DNA of 64,000 nt from NCBI RefSeq assembly GCF_009363695.1, contig NZ_CP045403.1, forward strand, positions 848,001 through 912,000, read 5' to 3'. The notes below the pieces were generated by a model that worked only from the letters and a program-made list of their open reading frames with translations, searched no databases and was not told the DNA's origin. Of this stretch, positions 1-7,659 are shown piece after piece. This DNA comes from Bacillus sp. THAF10 (GTDB taxonomy: Bacteria; Bacillota; Bacilli; Bacillales; Bacillaceae_I). Position numbers and translations under genes: made by a program. The stretch's first letter is position 1; every line of letters begins with the position of its first letter.

Positions 1-81
1 TTTAGCTACTAATCAAAAATACGGAAAATATATACATATATTATAATTATACTATAAAAAGGGATTTTATAGGAGGTATTT

Positions 82-231
82 GTGGTAAAGCTGTATAGGG
101 TAATTGTATTAGTAATTGTTTTAGGTATCTTATTAGTTCCTAATGAAAAAGTGATAGCAGAAACAAGTGTCAACGATAATGGAACTGAATTAGAAGACGA
201 TGGTCCCATTCTCCCTCCAGAGTATAGGTGA
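82..231 (+). CDS. Small secreted peptide, possible signalling pro-peptide
   Basis: Encodes 49 residues from a GTG start with AGGAGG at 71-76, five bases upstream. A short basic N-terminus is followed by a strongly hydrophobic stretch (residues 6-20) and then VIAETS, which could be cut by signal peptidase. The tail is acidic and polar and ends in GPILPPEYR. The size and layout match export-type pro-peptides such as Phr or PapR, whose C-terminal 5-7 residues become the signal; that is inference, because any partner receptor would lie upstream of the window. An alternative is a truncated relative of the next gene, whose middle has a similar NIVPRSY stretch. The coding call is fairly sure; the role is not known. 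Confidence 0.6.
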   Translation: MVKLYRVIVLVIVLGILLVPNEKVIAETSVNDNGTELEDDGPILPPEYR

Positions 232-270
232 GAGGATTGTTTAAACATTTCTAATTAGTGGGGTGGATAG

Positions 271-558
271 ATGCGAAATAAAAAGATGGACTTTATATTA
301 ATGAATTCTAGTAATGCAGCTTCAAGGAATGAACAAAACGCAAGCGGCAACATTGTTCCAAGAAGTTATCATGTCCACAGTGTACAGCTACCATTTAGTG
401 GATCATGTACTTTTTACAACGAAACAAAATTTGGTACACAATACAGGGGGTATCTCTTATATTCTGGCGAATTTAGTGGAAAGCATTATTACGAAGGCAT
501 AATTTTTAAAGCAGGAATCAAATATCCAACTCCTCTTGGTGAACAGATTTTAAATTAA
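271..558 (+). CDS. Hypothetical small protein (95 aa)
   Basis: ATG start with a GGGGTGG ribosome site about seven bases upstream; an alternative ATG lies at 286. The protein has no clear signal peptide or membrane segment. Its C-terminal half is rich in Tyr, Phe and Gly (SCTFYNE, YRGYLLYSGEF, HYYEG), as in small exported beta-rich proteins of bacilli. It starts 39 bases after the upstream peptide gene and ends just before an intrinsic terminator, so the two probably share a transcript. It may have lost its own export signal. I do not recognise the family. Confidence 0.5.
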   Translation: MRNKKMDFILMNSSNAASRNEQNASGNIVPRSYHVHSVQLPFSGSCTFYNETKFGTQYRGYLLYSGEFSGKHYYEGIIFKAGIKYPTPLGEQILN

Positions 559-583
559 AACAACAGATCATATAGGTTAGCAG

Positions 584-613
584 GACTATAGAAACTTACT
601 ATAGTCTTTTTTT
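584..613 (+). terminator. Intrinsic terminator
   Basis: Perfect 8-bp stem GACTATAG/CTATAGTC with a 7-base loop and a run of seven T. It closes the small-peptide transcript. Confidence 0.8.
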
Positions 614-676
614 ATTATTTTTATGGTATTATTTAGAAAACATAGAATAGTAGAATAATTTCAGGGGGGGTCAGCC

Positions 677-1591
677 ATGAGAAGGGAGCTTTTAAAAATA
701 TCAATGGCTGTTTTGTTGGCAGTCACAGTGCTAGTACTCATTGTCTTCTTTCCAAGAACGCCAACTATTACAGCGGAAGGGAGAGGTGAGGTGATTGATT
801 ATTCCTACTCATTTAGCATGGAAGAATATCGTCAAAGCATCACAAGTTTTGTAAAGGATTTGGGTAATGAAGGAACCTTGGGGGGAACAAGGTATCAAAC
901 AAAAAGTGTGGAGGATGAGATCTCACACTATTTTCCTAAGAGCTTAAAGGTAGTGCTCCCTGCGTTTATTATTTGTCTCGTGTTAGGTGTTGTGAAGGGG
1001 ATTTATGATTACCGAAATACATATTCGAAGAAAAATATTGCTGGAAGTGGGACAACCTGGTTGTTTCAGTCGATTCCCGATTTCTTTTTAGTAATTTTTG
1101 CATTTTTTGTGGGGATTACGTTTTTGCCCCAATTAAAGCTATTTAGTGAAGGAAGCTGGTATAACTTTCTCATCATTATCGGCTTAATTTCGCTTTACCC
1201 CATCATGTATGTGGCAAGGACAATTTCTGTCTCTTTACTTGCTCAGGATGGCCAGGATTACATCAAGGTGGCAAAGTCAAAGGGCTTGACAAAAAGACAG
1301 GTGATCAACAGGCATATGCTACGTCTTAGCTTGCAGGATTTGAACAGACATATTCCCACCATTATGATTATCATTTTGTCTAATCTGCTGATGGTGGAGT
1401 ATCTGTTAAATTATCAGGGTGCCGCATACCGACTTTTTATTGCCTTAGGAGGCGTCCAAACAACCATAAGGCCCCATATGCCCCCAACGTATGAGGCATC
1501 ATTAGTGCTTGGCATTGGACTTTGCTTTTTGATCCTCATTTTATCCACTCATTTTGTGCGATTATTCTTTTCATGGAAGCTTAGCAAATAG
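677..1591 (+). CDS. ABC transporter permease, oligopeptide/dipeptide type (DppB/OppB-like)
   Basis: A 304-residue integral membrane protein with a strong GGGGGG ribosome site. It has an N-terminal membrane anchor (about residues 8-27), an extracytoplasmic segment, then about five membrane helices. The cytoplasmic EAA-type loop appears near residue 200 as AKSKGLTKRQVINRHML, as in BPD_transp_1 permeases of the peptide/nickel class. It is followed 12 bases later by a DppC-like partner, so the two form the transmembrane heterodimer of an importer. No binding protein or ATPase gene is next to them, so they must borrow those from elsewhere. The substrate is unknown. Confidence 0.85.
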   Translation: MRRELLKISMAVLLAVTVLVLIVFFPRTPTITAEGRGEVIDYSYSFSMEEYRQSITSFVKDLGNEGTLGGTRYQTKSVEDEISHYFPKSLKVVLPAFIICLVLGVVKGIYDYRNTYSKKNIAGSGTTWLFQSIPDFFLVIFAFFVGITFLPQLKLFSEGSWYNFLIIIGLISLYPIMYVARTISVSLLAQDGQDYIKVAKSKGLTKRQVINRHMLRLSLQDLNRHIPTIMIIILSNLLMVEYLLNYQGAAYRLFIALGGVQTTIRPHMPPTYEASLVLGIGLCFLILILSTHFVRLFFSWKLSK

Positions 1592-1603
1592 GAGGAAACA
1601 CGT

Positions 1604-2497
1604 ATGTTCCAAAATATTTATGTAAAGCTTGGCGGCATCATGCTTCTTCTTTTGCTGCTCGTAACGTTTATCCTTCCATTATTACCATATGTGGAAGAGG
1701 GAATTGAAGGGAGCAGGGTGACATTTTTAGGCGATGGCAAGGCAACGACTGCTCCATATCCACCATCTGCTGATTTCCCATTAGGTTCAGATAGAGAAGG
1801 TCGTAATCTGATTAGTGTTCTGGTGATTGGAGCCAAGGATACCTTGCTGATTATTACTTTAATAACGTTAATCCGATATGGTGTTGGCATTATCCTTGGG
1901 GTAATTGCCACATTTGGAAATCGCCTTGTTAACTCAGTGCTGGACACTTTTGATCAAATGTTTTCTAGTCTTCCGGTTGTGTTTTTTGCGGTGCTGCTTT
2001 TGAATCTCCCTTTTCTGCTTTTCTTAGATAATCGCTTCATTATTGTAATCTTCATTATTGCGATTATAGAAACAGGTCGGGTTGGGGTTACCATTAAAGA
2101 TCAAATTCTTTCGATAAAAAAAGAACCATACATTGACGCTGCCATCACCGTTGGGGTCTCACCGTTCACGATGACAAAAAATTATTATATCCCCAATATC
2201 CTCCCTACTTTAATTGTGAATTTTTGCTATGACCTAGGAAGAGTTGCCCTCATTGTTGGCCAGCTTGGGGTGTTTTCTATTTTTGTCACACAAGAATTCA
2301 TTCAAGTAGATGCAGGCCTTGGAAAAATTGAAAATAACAGCTTGAACTGGGCAACACTGCTCGGTCAGGCAAAAAAAGATCTCTACACCTCCTATTGGAT
2401 TCCGCTTTATGCCGCGATGGCAATTCTTTATTTGGTGCTTACCTTTAATATATTGGGAGAAGGTTTGCGAAGGGTGTTTGACAGAAAGAACGCTTAA
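1604..2497 (+). CDS. ABC transporter permease, oligopeptide/dipeptide type (DppC/OppC-like)
   Basis: A 297-residue membrane protein read from ATG after GGAGGAAACACGT. It carries the class-typical periplasmic signature PLGSDREGRNLISVLVIGA near residues 60-78. The ATP-binding-protein contact loop is near residue 180 (AAITVGVSPFTMTKNYYIP). It is the second half of the permease pair with the preceding gene. The divergent EAA loop and the lack of a neighbouring ATPase suggest a specialised system rather than a general Opp transporter. Confidence 0.85.
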   Translation: MFQNIYVKLGGIMLLLLLLVTFILPLLPYVEEGIEGSRVTFLGDGKATTAPYPPSADFPLGSDREGRNLISVLVIGAKDTLLIITLITLIRYGVGIILGVIATFGNRLVNSVLDTFDQMFSSLPVVFFAVLLLNLPFLLFLDNRFIIVIFIIAIIETGRVGVTIKDQILSIKKEPYIDAAITVGVSPFTMTKNYYIPNILPTLIVNFCYDLGRVALIVGQLGVFSIFVTQEFIQVDAGLGKIENNSLNWATLLGQAKKDLYTSYWIPLYAAMAILYLVLTFNILGEGLRRVFDRKNA

Positions 2498-2569
2498 CCT
2501 TAAAGCATATTATTAGTTAAGAGGCGTGGCTCCAGAATATAATGAGAAAAACTACCTTTAGAGAGTCAG

Positions 2570-3532
2570 GTGTCCATTCGCATGAAAGCAATACTAACAG
2601 GCATTCTTGCATCCATGTTCTTTGCTGTCACCTTTATTCTAAACCGCTCCATGGAGCTATCAGGTGGAAGCTGGCTATGGAGTACATCCCTTCGTTTCTT
2701 TTTCATGGTGCCATTATTGCTGCTTATTGTTTGGTGGCGTGGCAATTTACGGCAATTATTTGTTGAGATGAAGGCTAACCCTTTAGAATGGGGTGTTTGG
2801 AGTTTTGTCGGATTTGTCCTATTCTACGCTCCCTTTACCTTTGCTGCAGCATCTGGTCCAGGTTGGCTTGTTGCGGGGACATGGCAGTTAACCATTATTG
2901 CTGGGATACTGTTAACTCCTTTCTTTTATAAAGAGGAACTGGGGAAAAAAGTGCGAGAAAAAATCCCTTTGAAAGGGCTGTACATTTCGGTCATTATCTT
3001 TGCAGGCGTGGCCTTGATTCAATTGCAGCAAGGAGCATCGATTTCAGTACAAATGTTACTCCTTGGTGTGCTGCCTGTATCAATCGCCGCAATTGCCTAC
3101 CCATTAGGTAACCGGAAGATGATGGAGGTGTGCGGAGGAAGGCTTGACACATTCCAACGGGTACTCGGCATGACATTGGCAACCATTCCGGTATGGATCA
3201 TTGTTGCAATCTTTGGTTATTTATCCGTGGGCCCACCGTCAGAAAGTCAAGTGCTGCAAACCTTTATTGTTGCTATTTGTTCGGGTGTTATCGCCACTAC
3301 ACTTTTTTTCCTGGCAACGGACATGGTACGTGGGAATCAAGAAAAACTTGCTGCTGTCGAAGCCGCCCAATCAACACAAGTGCTTTTCGTGTTAGCTGGC
3401 GAAGTTGTACTTCTCTCAACACCTCTGCCAAATGAACTGGCAACCGTTGGCTTGATTACTATCATTATTGGAATGCTACTTCATAGCTTTTTTAGCAAAA
3501 GCGGCGTTCGACCTAAGCGGATGGCAGCTTGA
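2570..3532 (+). CDS. DMT-superfamily multidrug-efflux-type membrane protein (EmrE family)
   Basis: A 320-residue protein with about ten hydrophobic segments in two halves, as in drug/metabolite transporters of the multidrug resistance efflux family. It opens IRMKAILTGILASMFFAVTF and contains NRSMELSGGSW in the first half. The GTG at 2570 is chosen because GAGAG lies seven bases upstream; the ATG at 2582 has no ribosome site. It is a single gene closed by a terminator. The substrate cannot be told from sequence. Confidence 0.8.
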   Translation: MSIRMKAILTGILASMFFAVTFILNRSMELSGGSWLWSTSLRFFFMVPLLLLIVWWRGNLRQLFVEMKANPLEWGVWSFVGFVLFYAPFTFAAASGPGWLVAGTWQLTIIAGILLTPFFYKEELGKKVREKIPLKGLYISVIIFAGVALIQLQQGASISVQMLLLGVLPVSIAAIAYPLGNRKMMEVCGGRLDTFQRVLGMTLATIPVWIIVAIFGYLSVGPPSESQVLQTFIVAICSGVIATTLFFLATDMVRGNQEKLAAVEAAQSTQVLFVLAGEVVLLSTPLPNELATVGLITIIIGMLLHSFFSKSGVRPKRMAA

Positions 3533-3541
3533 AGATGGAAG

Positions 3542-3568
3542 AGAACCTAATTGGAGGTTCTTTTTTTT
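3542..3568 (+). terminator. Intrinsic terminator
   Basis: AGAACCT/AGGTTCT stem with a 6-base loop and eight T, eight bases after the stop codon of the efflux gene. Confidence 0.85.
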
Positions 3569-3906
3569 ATGGATAGTAGCTAACCATTTGAAGAAAGGAG
3601 AAAGTAGCTGGAAAGGAAGAATAGAAACTGTTCGAAAGAGGCGTGAAAATAGCTGGAAGTGAAAAATAGAGCAAGTTTTCCTTTAAACAGGTGATGCGGT
3701 GTAGAGGTGTAGACTAGAATCTTTAGTTACGAAATGAAAATAAGAAGGAACTCACAAACGTAATCTTTATTGTACAAAAATAACAAAAGATACACTTTAC
3801 TATAAAAATAAAAAAAAATCACATCCAATTTCTACCTGCCCTCTTCTGCAAATCCTATGTCCCCCAACACATCTAAGTGATTTTAACAATCCTTTCCAAA
3901 AAATAT
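3569..3906. other. Gene-free AT-rich stretch upstream of des
   Basis: About 340 bases without a convincing reading frame. It is purine-rich at first and very AT-rich after 3770. I see no hairpin with a T-run and no riboswitch. The only clear signal is the operator-like repeat that follows at 3907. Confidence 0.5.
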
Positions 3907-3971
3907 ATGACATTTGTCATACGCTGCATATGACACCTGCTACTAACTAAAAATTTCACTTTGGATATAAT
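3907..3971 (+). promoter_or_regulatory. des promoter with DesR-like operator
   Basis: A perfect inverted repeat ATGACATTTGTCAT (3907-3920) is followed two helical turns later by a half-site ATGACA (3930-3935). A -10 hexamer TATAAT is at 3966-3971, with no good -35. The operator would sit around -70 to -45, the place expected of an activator at a promoter with a weak -35. In B. subtilis, des is activated by phosphorylated DesR after cold shock. That this is the DesR site is inferred from position and symmetry. Confidence 0.6.
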
Positions 3972-4005
3972 AATTTGTATCAACTCGAAAAGAGGGATTC
4001 TATAC

Positions 4006-5037
4006 ATGACAGCTCAAACCAAAAACTTACGTAAACAAGTTGCCCCTTTCGAAAAGGCAAATTTGAAAAAAAGCATTTGGCAAATGATCAATACGTTGGT
4101 GCCATTTTTTACGCTTTGGTACCTTACTTATATTAGTTTGTCCGTATCCTATTGGCTTGCACTAGTACCTGCGATTTTTGCAGCAGGGTTTATGACTAGA
4201 ATTTTCATTATTTTTCATGATTGTACACATTATTCTTTTTTCAAAAGCCGAAAAGCAAACCGATTCGTAGGAACAATTATGGGAGTGATAACACTATTCC
4301 CATTTGACCAATGGGGCCATGATCACTCGGTTCACCACGCAACCAGTGGAAACCTAGACAAGCGTGGAGTCGGTGACATCTGGACATTAACAGTAGAAGA
4401 GTATAAAGAAGCTTCTTCTTTTACAAAATTTAAATACCGTTTATATCGCAATCCGATTGTTATGTTCGGACTAGGACCTATCTATACTTTCTTAATTAAA
4501 AACCGTTTTAACAGAAAAGATGCAAGACAAAAAGAAAAGTATAACCTTTATTTAACCAACCTATTAATTTTACTTGTTGTTGTTGGATTAAGCCTATTAA
4601 TTGGCTGGCAGAATTTCTTAATTGTTCACGGCACGATCTTTATGATTGCCGGTATTGTCGGAATTTGGTTATTTTATGTTCAGCACACTTTTGAGGATTC
4701 CTACTTTGAAATGGATAAGGACTGGGAGTATGTGTTAGCTGCTGTAGAGGGTAGCTCCTTTTATAAACTTCCTAAAGTAATGCAATTCTTAACAGGTAAC
4801 ATTGGCTACCATCATATTCATCATTTGAGCCCAAGAGTTCCTAATTATGAATTAGAAAAATGCCATGAGAACACACCACCATTACATCATGTGCCAACGA
4901 TAACGTTAGCTACTAGCTTAAAGTCTTTAAAATTCAGACTTTGGGATGAAAGTAGCAAAAACTTTGTAAGCTTTAGGGAAGCAAAAAAACTCGTTCGCCA
5001 CACTGTTTCTACAGCAAAAATAAATCCAGAATTATAA
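4006..5037 (+). CDS. des: Membrane acyl-lipid desaturase (Des-type)
   Basis: A 343-residue membrane enzyme, close in length and sequence to B. subtilis Des. It has the three His boxes of membrane di-iron desaturases: HDCTH near residue 76, HSVHH near residue 110 and HHIHH near residue 273. About four membrane segments flank them. It introduces a cis double bond into phospholipid acyl chains to keep the membrane fluid in the cold, using O2 and an electron donor. The start is ATG 4006 with AGAGGGA upstream; an in-frame extension to 3961 would overlap the -10 box. Single gene with its own terminator. Confidence 0.95.
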   Translation: MTAQTKNLRKQVAPFEKANLKKSIWQMINTLVPFFTLWYLTYISLSVSYWLALVPAIFAAGFMTRIFIIFHDCTHYSFFKSRKANRFVGTIMGVITLFPFDQWGHDHSVHHATSGNLDKRGVGDIWTLTVEEYKEASSFTKFKYRLYRNPIVMFGLGPIYTFLIKNRFNRKDARQKEKYNLYLTNLLILLVVVGLSLLIGWQNFLIVHGTIFMIAGIVGIWLFYVQHTFEDSYFEMDKDWEYVLAAVEGSSFYKLPKVMQFLTGNIGYHHIHHLSPRVPNYELEKCHENTPPLHHVPTITLATSLKSLKFRLWDESSKNFVSFREAKKLVRHTVSTAKINPEL

Positions 5038-5045
5038 ACATCATG

Positions 5046-5076
5046 AATCAGCCTTATCATTAGGCTGATTTTTTTT
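5046..5076 (+). terminator. Intrinsic terminator of des
   Basis: Perfect 9-bp stem AATCAGCCT/AGGCTGATT, 7-base loop, then T-run. Confidence 0.9.
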
Positions 5077-5237
5077 AGGTGAAAACAAAATATTACAAAA
5101 AAATATAGATTTAACCATTAGAAGCTTGTATAATTATGGTGATATATAGGATAAATGCACGAAAATACATAACGTAACTTCCGAGGCAAGTTGCAGATTA
5201 TTACACCTAGAAAAAATTATAAAATAGGGGGAAAACA

Positions 5238-5789
5238 ATGAAAAAGTTAGGGTTTCTGACGTTCTTTGCACTATTATTTTTTGGAGTATCATTAGGAGTA
5301 TCATCCACTGCTCATGCTTCAGAAGGTGACATCGAAAAGGCTTTGCAAATAATCGAAAAAGCAAATATTGAGATGGACGAAATCATCGATGCTGGTGTAG
5401 AAGAAGCTGATGCAATTTGGGCAGTTTACCTTGCAGAATATGATGTTATGAAAGCGGAGTTGGAAGCGCTATCCCAACAAATCCAAGCTGTAGAAGCATC
5501 CATGGAGAATTCCTCTGAATCTGCTGAACTAGCAGCTTTAAGTGAACAATTAGCAAGTCTTCAAGAAGAAAAATCTTTATTAGAAGAAGCGATGGCACAA
5601 AAAACAGCTAAATTTGATCAAGAAGTTGATGAAATCATCAGCTACGTTTTTGATATTACTCTTGAAATGACTCAAGATACCATAGATGAAGTAGCACAAT
5701 ATGGTGTTGTTGCTGAATGCTACTGGAAGTATGTTAGATTTGCTGATCGTTGGGCATGGATCGACCCTGTACGAGTGGTAGCTACTTGA
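5238..5789 (+). CDS. Secreted coiled-coil protein of unknown function
   Basis: 183 residues with a clear signal peptide (KK, hydrophobic core, AHA cleavage site at about residue 27). The mature part is acidic and helical, with heptad-rich segments between residues 60 and 125 (EALSQQIQAVEASME, EQLASLQEEKSLLEEA) that predict a coiled coil. The C-terminus is aromatic (ECYWKYVRFADRWAWID). The ribosome site is AGGGGG. It resembles small extracytoplasmic coiled-coil proteins with no assigned role. No operon partner overlaps it. Confidence 0.7.
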   Translation: MKKLGFLTFFALLFFGVSLGVSSTAHASEGDIEKALQIIEKANIEMDEIIDAGVEEADAIWAVYLAEYDVMKAELEALSQQIQAVEASMENSSESAELAALSEQLASLQEEKSLLEEAMAQKTAKFDQEVDEIISYVFDITLEMTQDTIDEVAQYGVVAECYWKYVRFADRWAWIDPVRVVAT

Positions 5790-5853
5790 TAAAATTTCAA
5801 ATAGAGCGACTCGGTTAAAAGACGCTCTAAAACGGTAGAGGTGAGTGATTAGG

Positions 5854-6783
5854 GTGGCTTTTACGATAGGAAAGAAAGGTACCAGCTTAGAACAAGTTAC
5901 TTTAAACAATTTTGATATGAGTCTGATAGCCAAAGGTAATGGGACAGAAGTCATACTCCAAAATATTGCAAAGGGAAATATTTTTTATGTTTATCCTAGC
6001 GAAAATGAAGAAGTAATGGAATTTTTCTACATTCTGAGTGGTGAGGTACTTTGTGAGGTTAATGGTGAAAAAATTAATTTAGGTCCACAAGACTATTTTA
6101 CTGCAACAGATATAGAAGTCCCTGTTCACTTTTCAGCTCTTACAGATGTAACTTACATTTGGGTTATTACAGAACCAACCTTTCATCAACTAAGTGATAG
6201 TATCAGATCTCTGAGGGAAGTTGTTCAAAGAGTGGAACTAAGAGATAGATATACTTTTAATCATAGTGAGAGAGTTGCAGAGTATTCCATAAAAATCGCA
6301 AAAAAGTTTACTTTATCGACGGATAGACTTGAAAATCTATTCATTGCTTCTATCCTTCATGATATAGGAAAAATTAATATCCCATCGGAAGTTTTAAACA
6401 AACCTGCAAAACTAACAAAAGAAGAGTTCGATCTAATAAAAAAACATCCAGGTGACGGTGCGGAAATGGTGAAAGACCTATATTATGGGGATAACATCGC
6501 TACCATTATCGAACAACACCACGAACGCCTGAATGGAGTAGGATATCCTAAAGGGCTAAAAGGTGATGAAATTTTATTAGAAGCTCGTATCATCGCAGTT
6601 AGTGACACGTTTGATGCAATGACAGAGGATCGTGCGTATAGAGAAGCATTTACACCAGAGTTTGCAGTAGAGGAATTAAAAAGACTTTCGCCTTCTCAGT
6701 ATGATGAAGATGTAGTTAACGCACTTATAGAAATTTTAGAAGAAGAAGGCAAGCTAAAGAAAACAGCTCAAACACATGAATAA
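5854..6783 (+). CDS. Cupin sensor fused to HD-GYP-like phosphohydrolase
   Basis: About 309 residues in two parts. Residues 10-110 form a small beta-barrel cupin-like domain (EFFYILSGEVLCEVNGEKI, LGPQDYF). Residues 125-300 form an HD-GYP-type phosphodiesterase domain with HDIGK, the HHERLNGVGYP signature and SDTFDAMTEDRAYR. Such domains hydrolyse cyclic dinucleotides or related second messengers. Here the D of HHExxDGxGYP is N, so activity may differ. GTG 5854 is preferred because AGAGGTG is ten bases upstream; GTG 5845 is the alternative. A terminator hairpin overlaps the stop. Confidence 0.8.
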   Translation: MAFTIGKKGTSLEQVTLNNFDMSLIAKGNGTEVILQNIAKGNIFYVYPSENEEVMEFFYILSGEVLCEVNGEKINLGPQDYFTATDIEVPVHFSALTDVTYIWVITEPTFHQLSDSIRSLREVVQRVELRDRYTFNHSERVAEYSIKIAKKFTLSTDRLENLFIASILHDIGKINIPSEVLNKPAKLTKEEFDLIKKHPGDGAEMVKDLYYGDNIATIIEQHHERLNGVGYPKGLKGDEILLEARIIAVSDTFDAMTEDRAYREAFTPEFAVEELKRLSPSQYDEDVVNALIEILEEEGKLKKTAQTHE

Positions 6784-6805
6784 TGTGAAATGGGCTGTTT
6801 TTTTT
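6761..6805 (+). terminator. Intrinsic terminator overlapping gene end
   Basis: AAACAGCTC pairs with GGGCTGTTT (one G-T pair), with an inner CACAT/ATGTG stem, followed by a T-run. Confidence 0.7.
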
Positions 6806-6883
6806 GATTCTAGCTTTCTCTTTGAAACTATCAATTGATTTATGCATGTTTTCTCCATATTCGGGTACTGTACTTGTGTGTGT

Positions 6884-6907
6884 GCCCGTTAATCATGTTT
6901 TACGGGC
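6884..6907 (+). other. Leader hairpin before the DJ-1/PfpI gene
   Basis: GCCCGT/ACGGGC stem with a 12-base loop, 40 bases before the start codon and without a T-run. It could be an operator palindrome or an mRNA hairpin; nothing more can be said. Confidence 0.3.
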
Positions 6908-6946
6908 TCTAATTAGTTTCGCACCAAAGTTAGGAGGAGTTCTATA

Positions 6947-7609
6947 ATGAGCAAGCACGTACTTATGGTTGTTACAACTGCAGATAAGATGAACGGGGGA
7001 CATGAAACAGGATTGTGGCTCTCAGAATTTGGTGAAGCATACTTAGAATTTGTAAAGAAGGGCTATGAGGTAACCGTTGCAAGTCCCAAGGGTGGGAGTG
7101 TACCGGTTGATGCTAGAAGTATTGAGAATGATACGCCAAAAGAAATTCTTGATACGGCCATGCATCTTGAAAATACGTTGAGGCTGTCTGAAGTAAGTGA
7201 TGGATCGTTATTTGATGCTATTTTCTTACCTGGTGGACACGGAACAATGTTTGATTTTCCTGATAATGACACGTTAAAGGAATTGATTCGTGTTATTTAT
7301 GATGAAGGAAAAATTGTTGCCGCAGTGTGCCATGGTCCAGCAGGACTTGTAGAAGTAATATTAGAGGATGAAACACCGCTTGTAGCCGGCAAGAAGGTAA
7401 CTGCCTTTACCAACTCAGAGGAAAAAGAAACAACCTTAGATGAGCATATGCCTTTCTTATTAGAATCTCGTCTTCGTAAGCTAGGGGCAGAATTTATTGC
7501 CACTGCGAACTGGACAGATCATGTGCAGGTGGATGGCAATTTGATTACAGGTCAAAATCCACAATCTACTATAAGTGTGGCAAAAGAGGTTATACGAAAA
7601 TTAGGGTAA
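6947..7609 (+). CDS. DJ-1/PfpI-family protein (class I glutamine amidotransferase fold)
   Basis: 220 residues of the Hsp31/HchA-like branch. The nucleophile elbow Cys lies in AAVCHGPAGL near residue 128. The acidic partner is in SEFGEAYLEF near residue 28, and FLPGGHGTMFDF is near residue 93. Family members are deglycases, glyoxalase-III-like hydratases or chaperones acting on methylglyoxal damage in the cytosol. The ribosome site is AGGAGGAG. It stands alone and is closed by a bidirectional terminator. The exact activity is uncertain. Confidence 0.88.
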   Translation: MSKHVLMVVTTADKMNGGHETGLWLSEFGEAYLEFVKKGYEVTVASPKGGSVPVDARSIENDTPKEILDTAMHLENTLRLSEVSDGSLFDAIFLPGGHGTMFDFPDNDTLKELIRVIYDEGKIVAAVCHGPAGLVEVILEDETPLVAGKKVTAFTNSEEKETTLDEHMPFLLESRLRKLGAEFIATANWTDHVQVDGNLITGQNPQSTISVAKEVIRKLG

Positions 7610-7612
7610 TTG

Positions 7613-7648
7613 AAAAACCTGCTTCCAATAAAATGGAGGCAGGTTTTT
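7613..7648. terminator. Bidirectional intrinsic terminator
   Basis: Long stem from AAAAACCTGC to GCAGGTTTTT with one T-G pair, between two convergent genes. Confidence 0.85.
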
Positions 7649-7659
7649 CTTTGCATGCA

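Noticed and set aside
2542..2766. Plus-strand ATG frame at the start of the efflux gene
   Set aside because: It overlaps the larger, clearly membrane-type coding frame and has no recognisable product or ribosome site.
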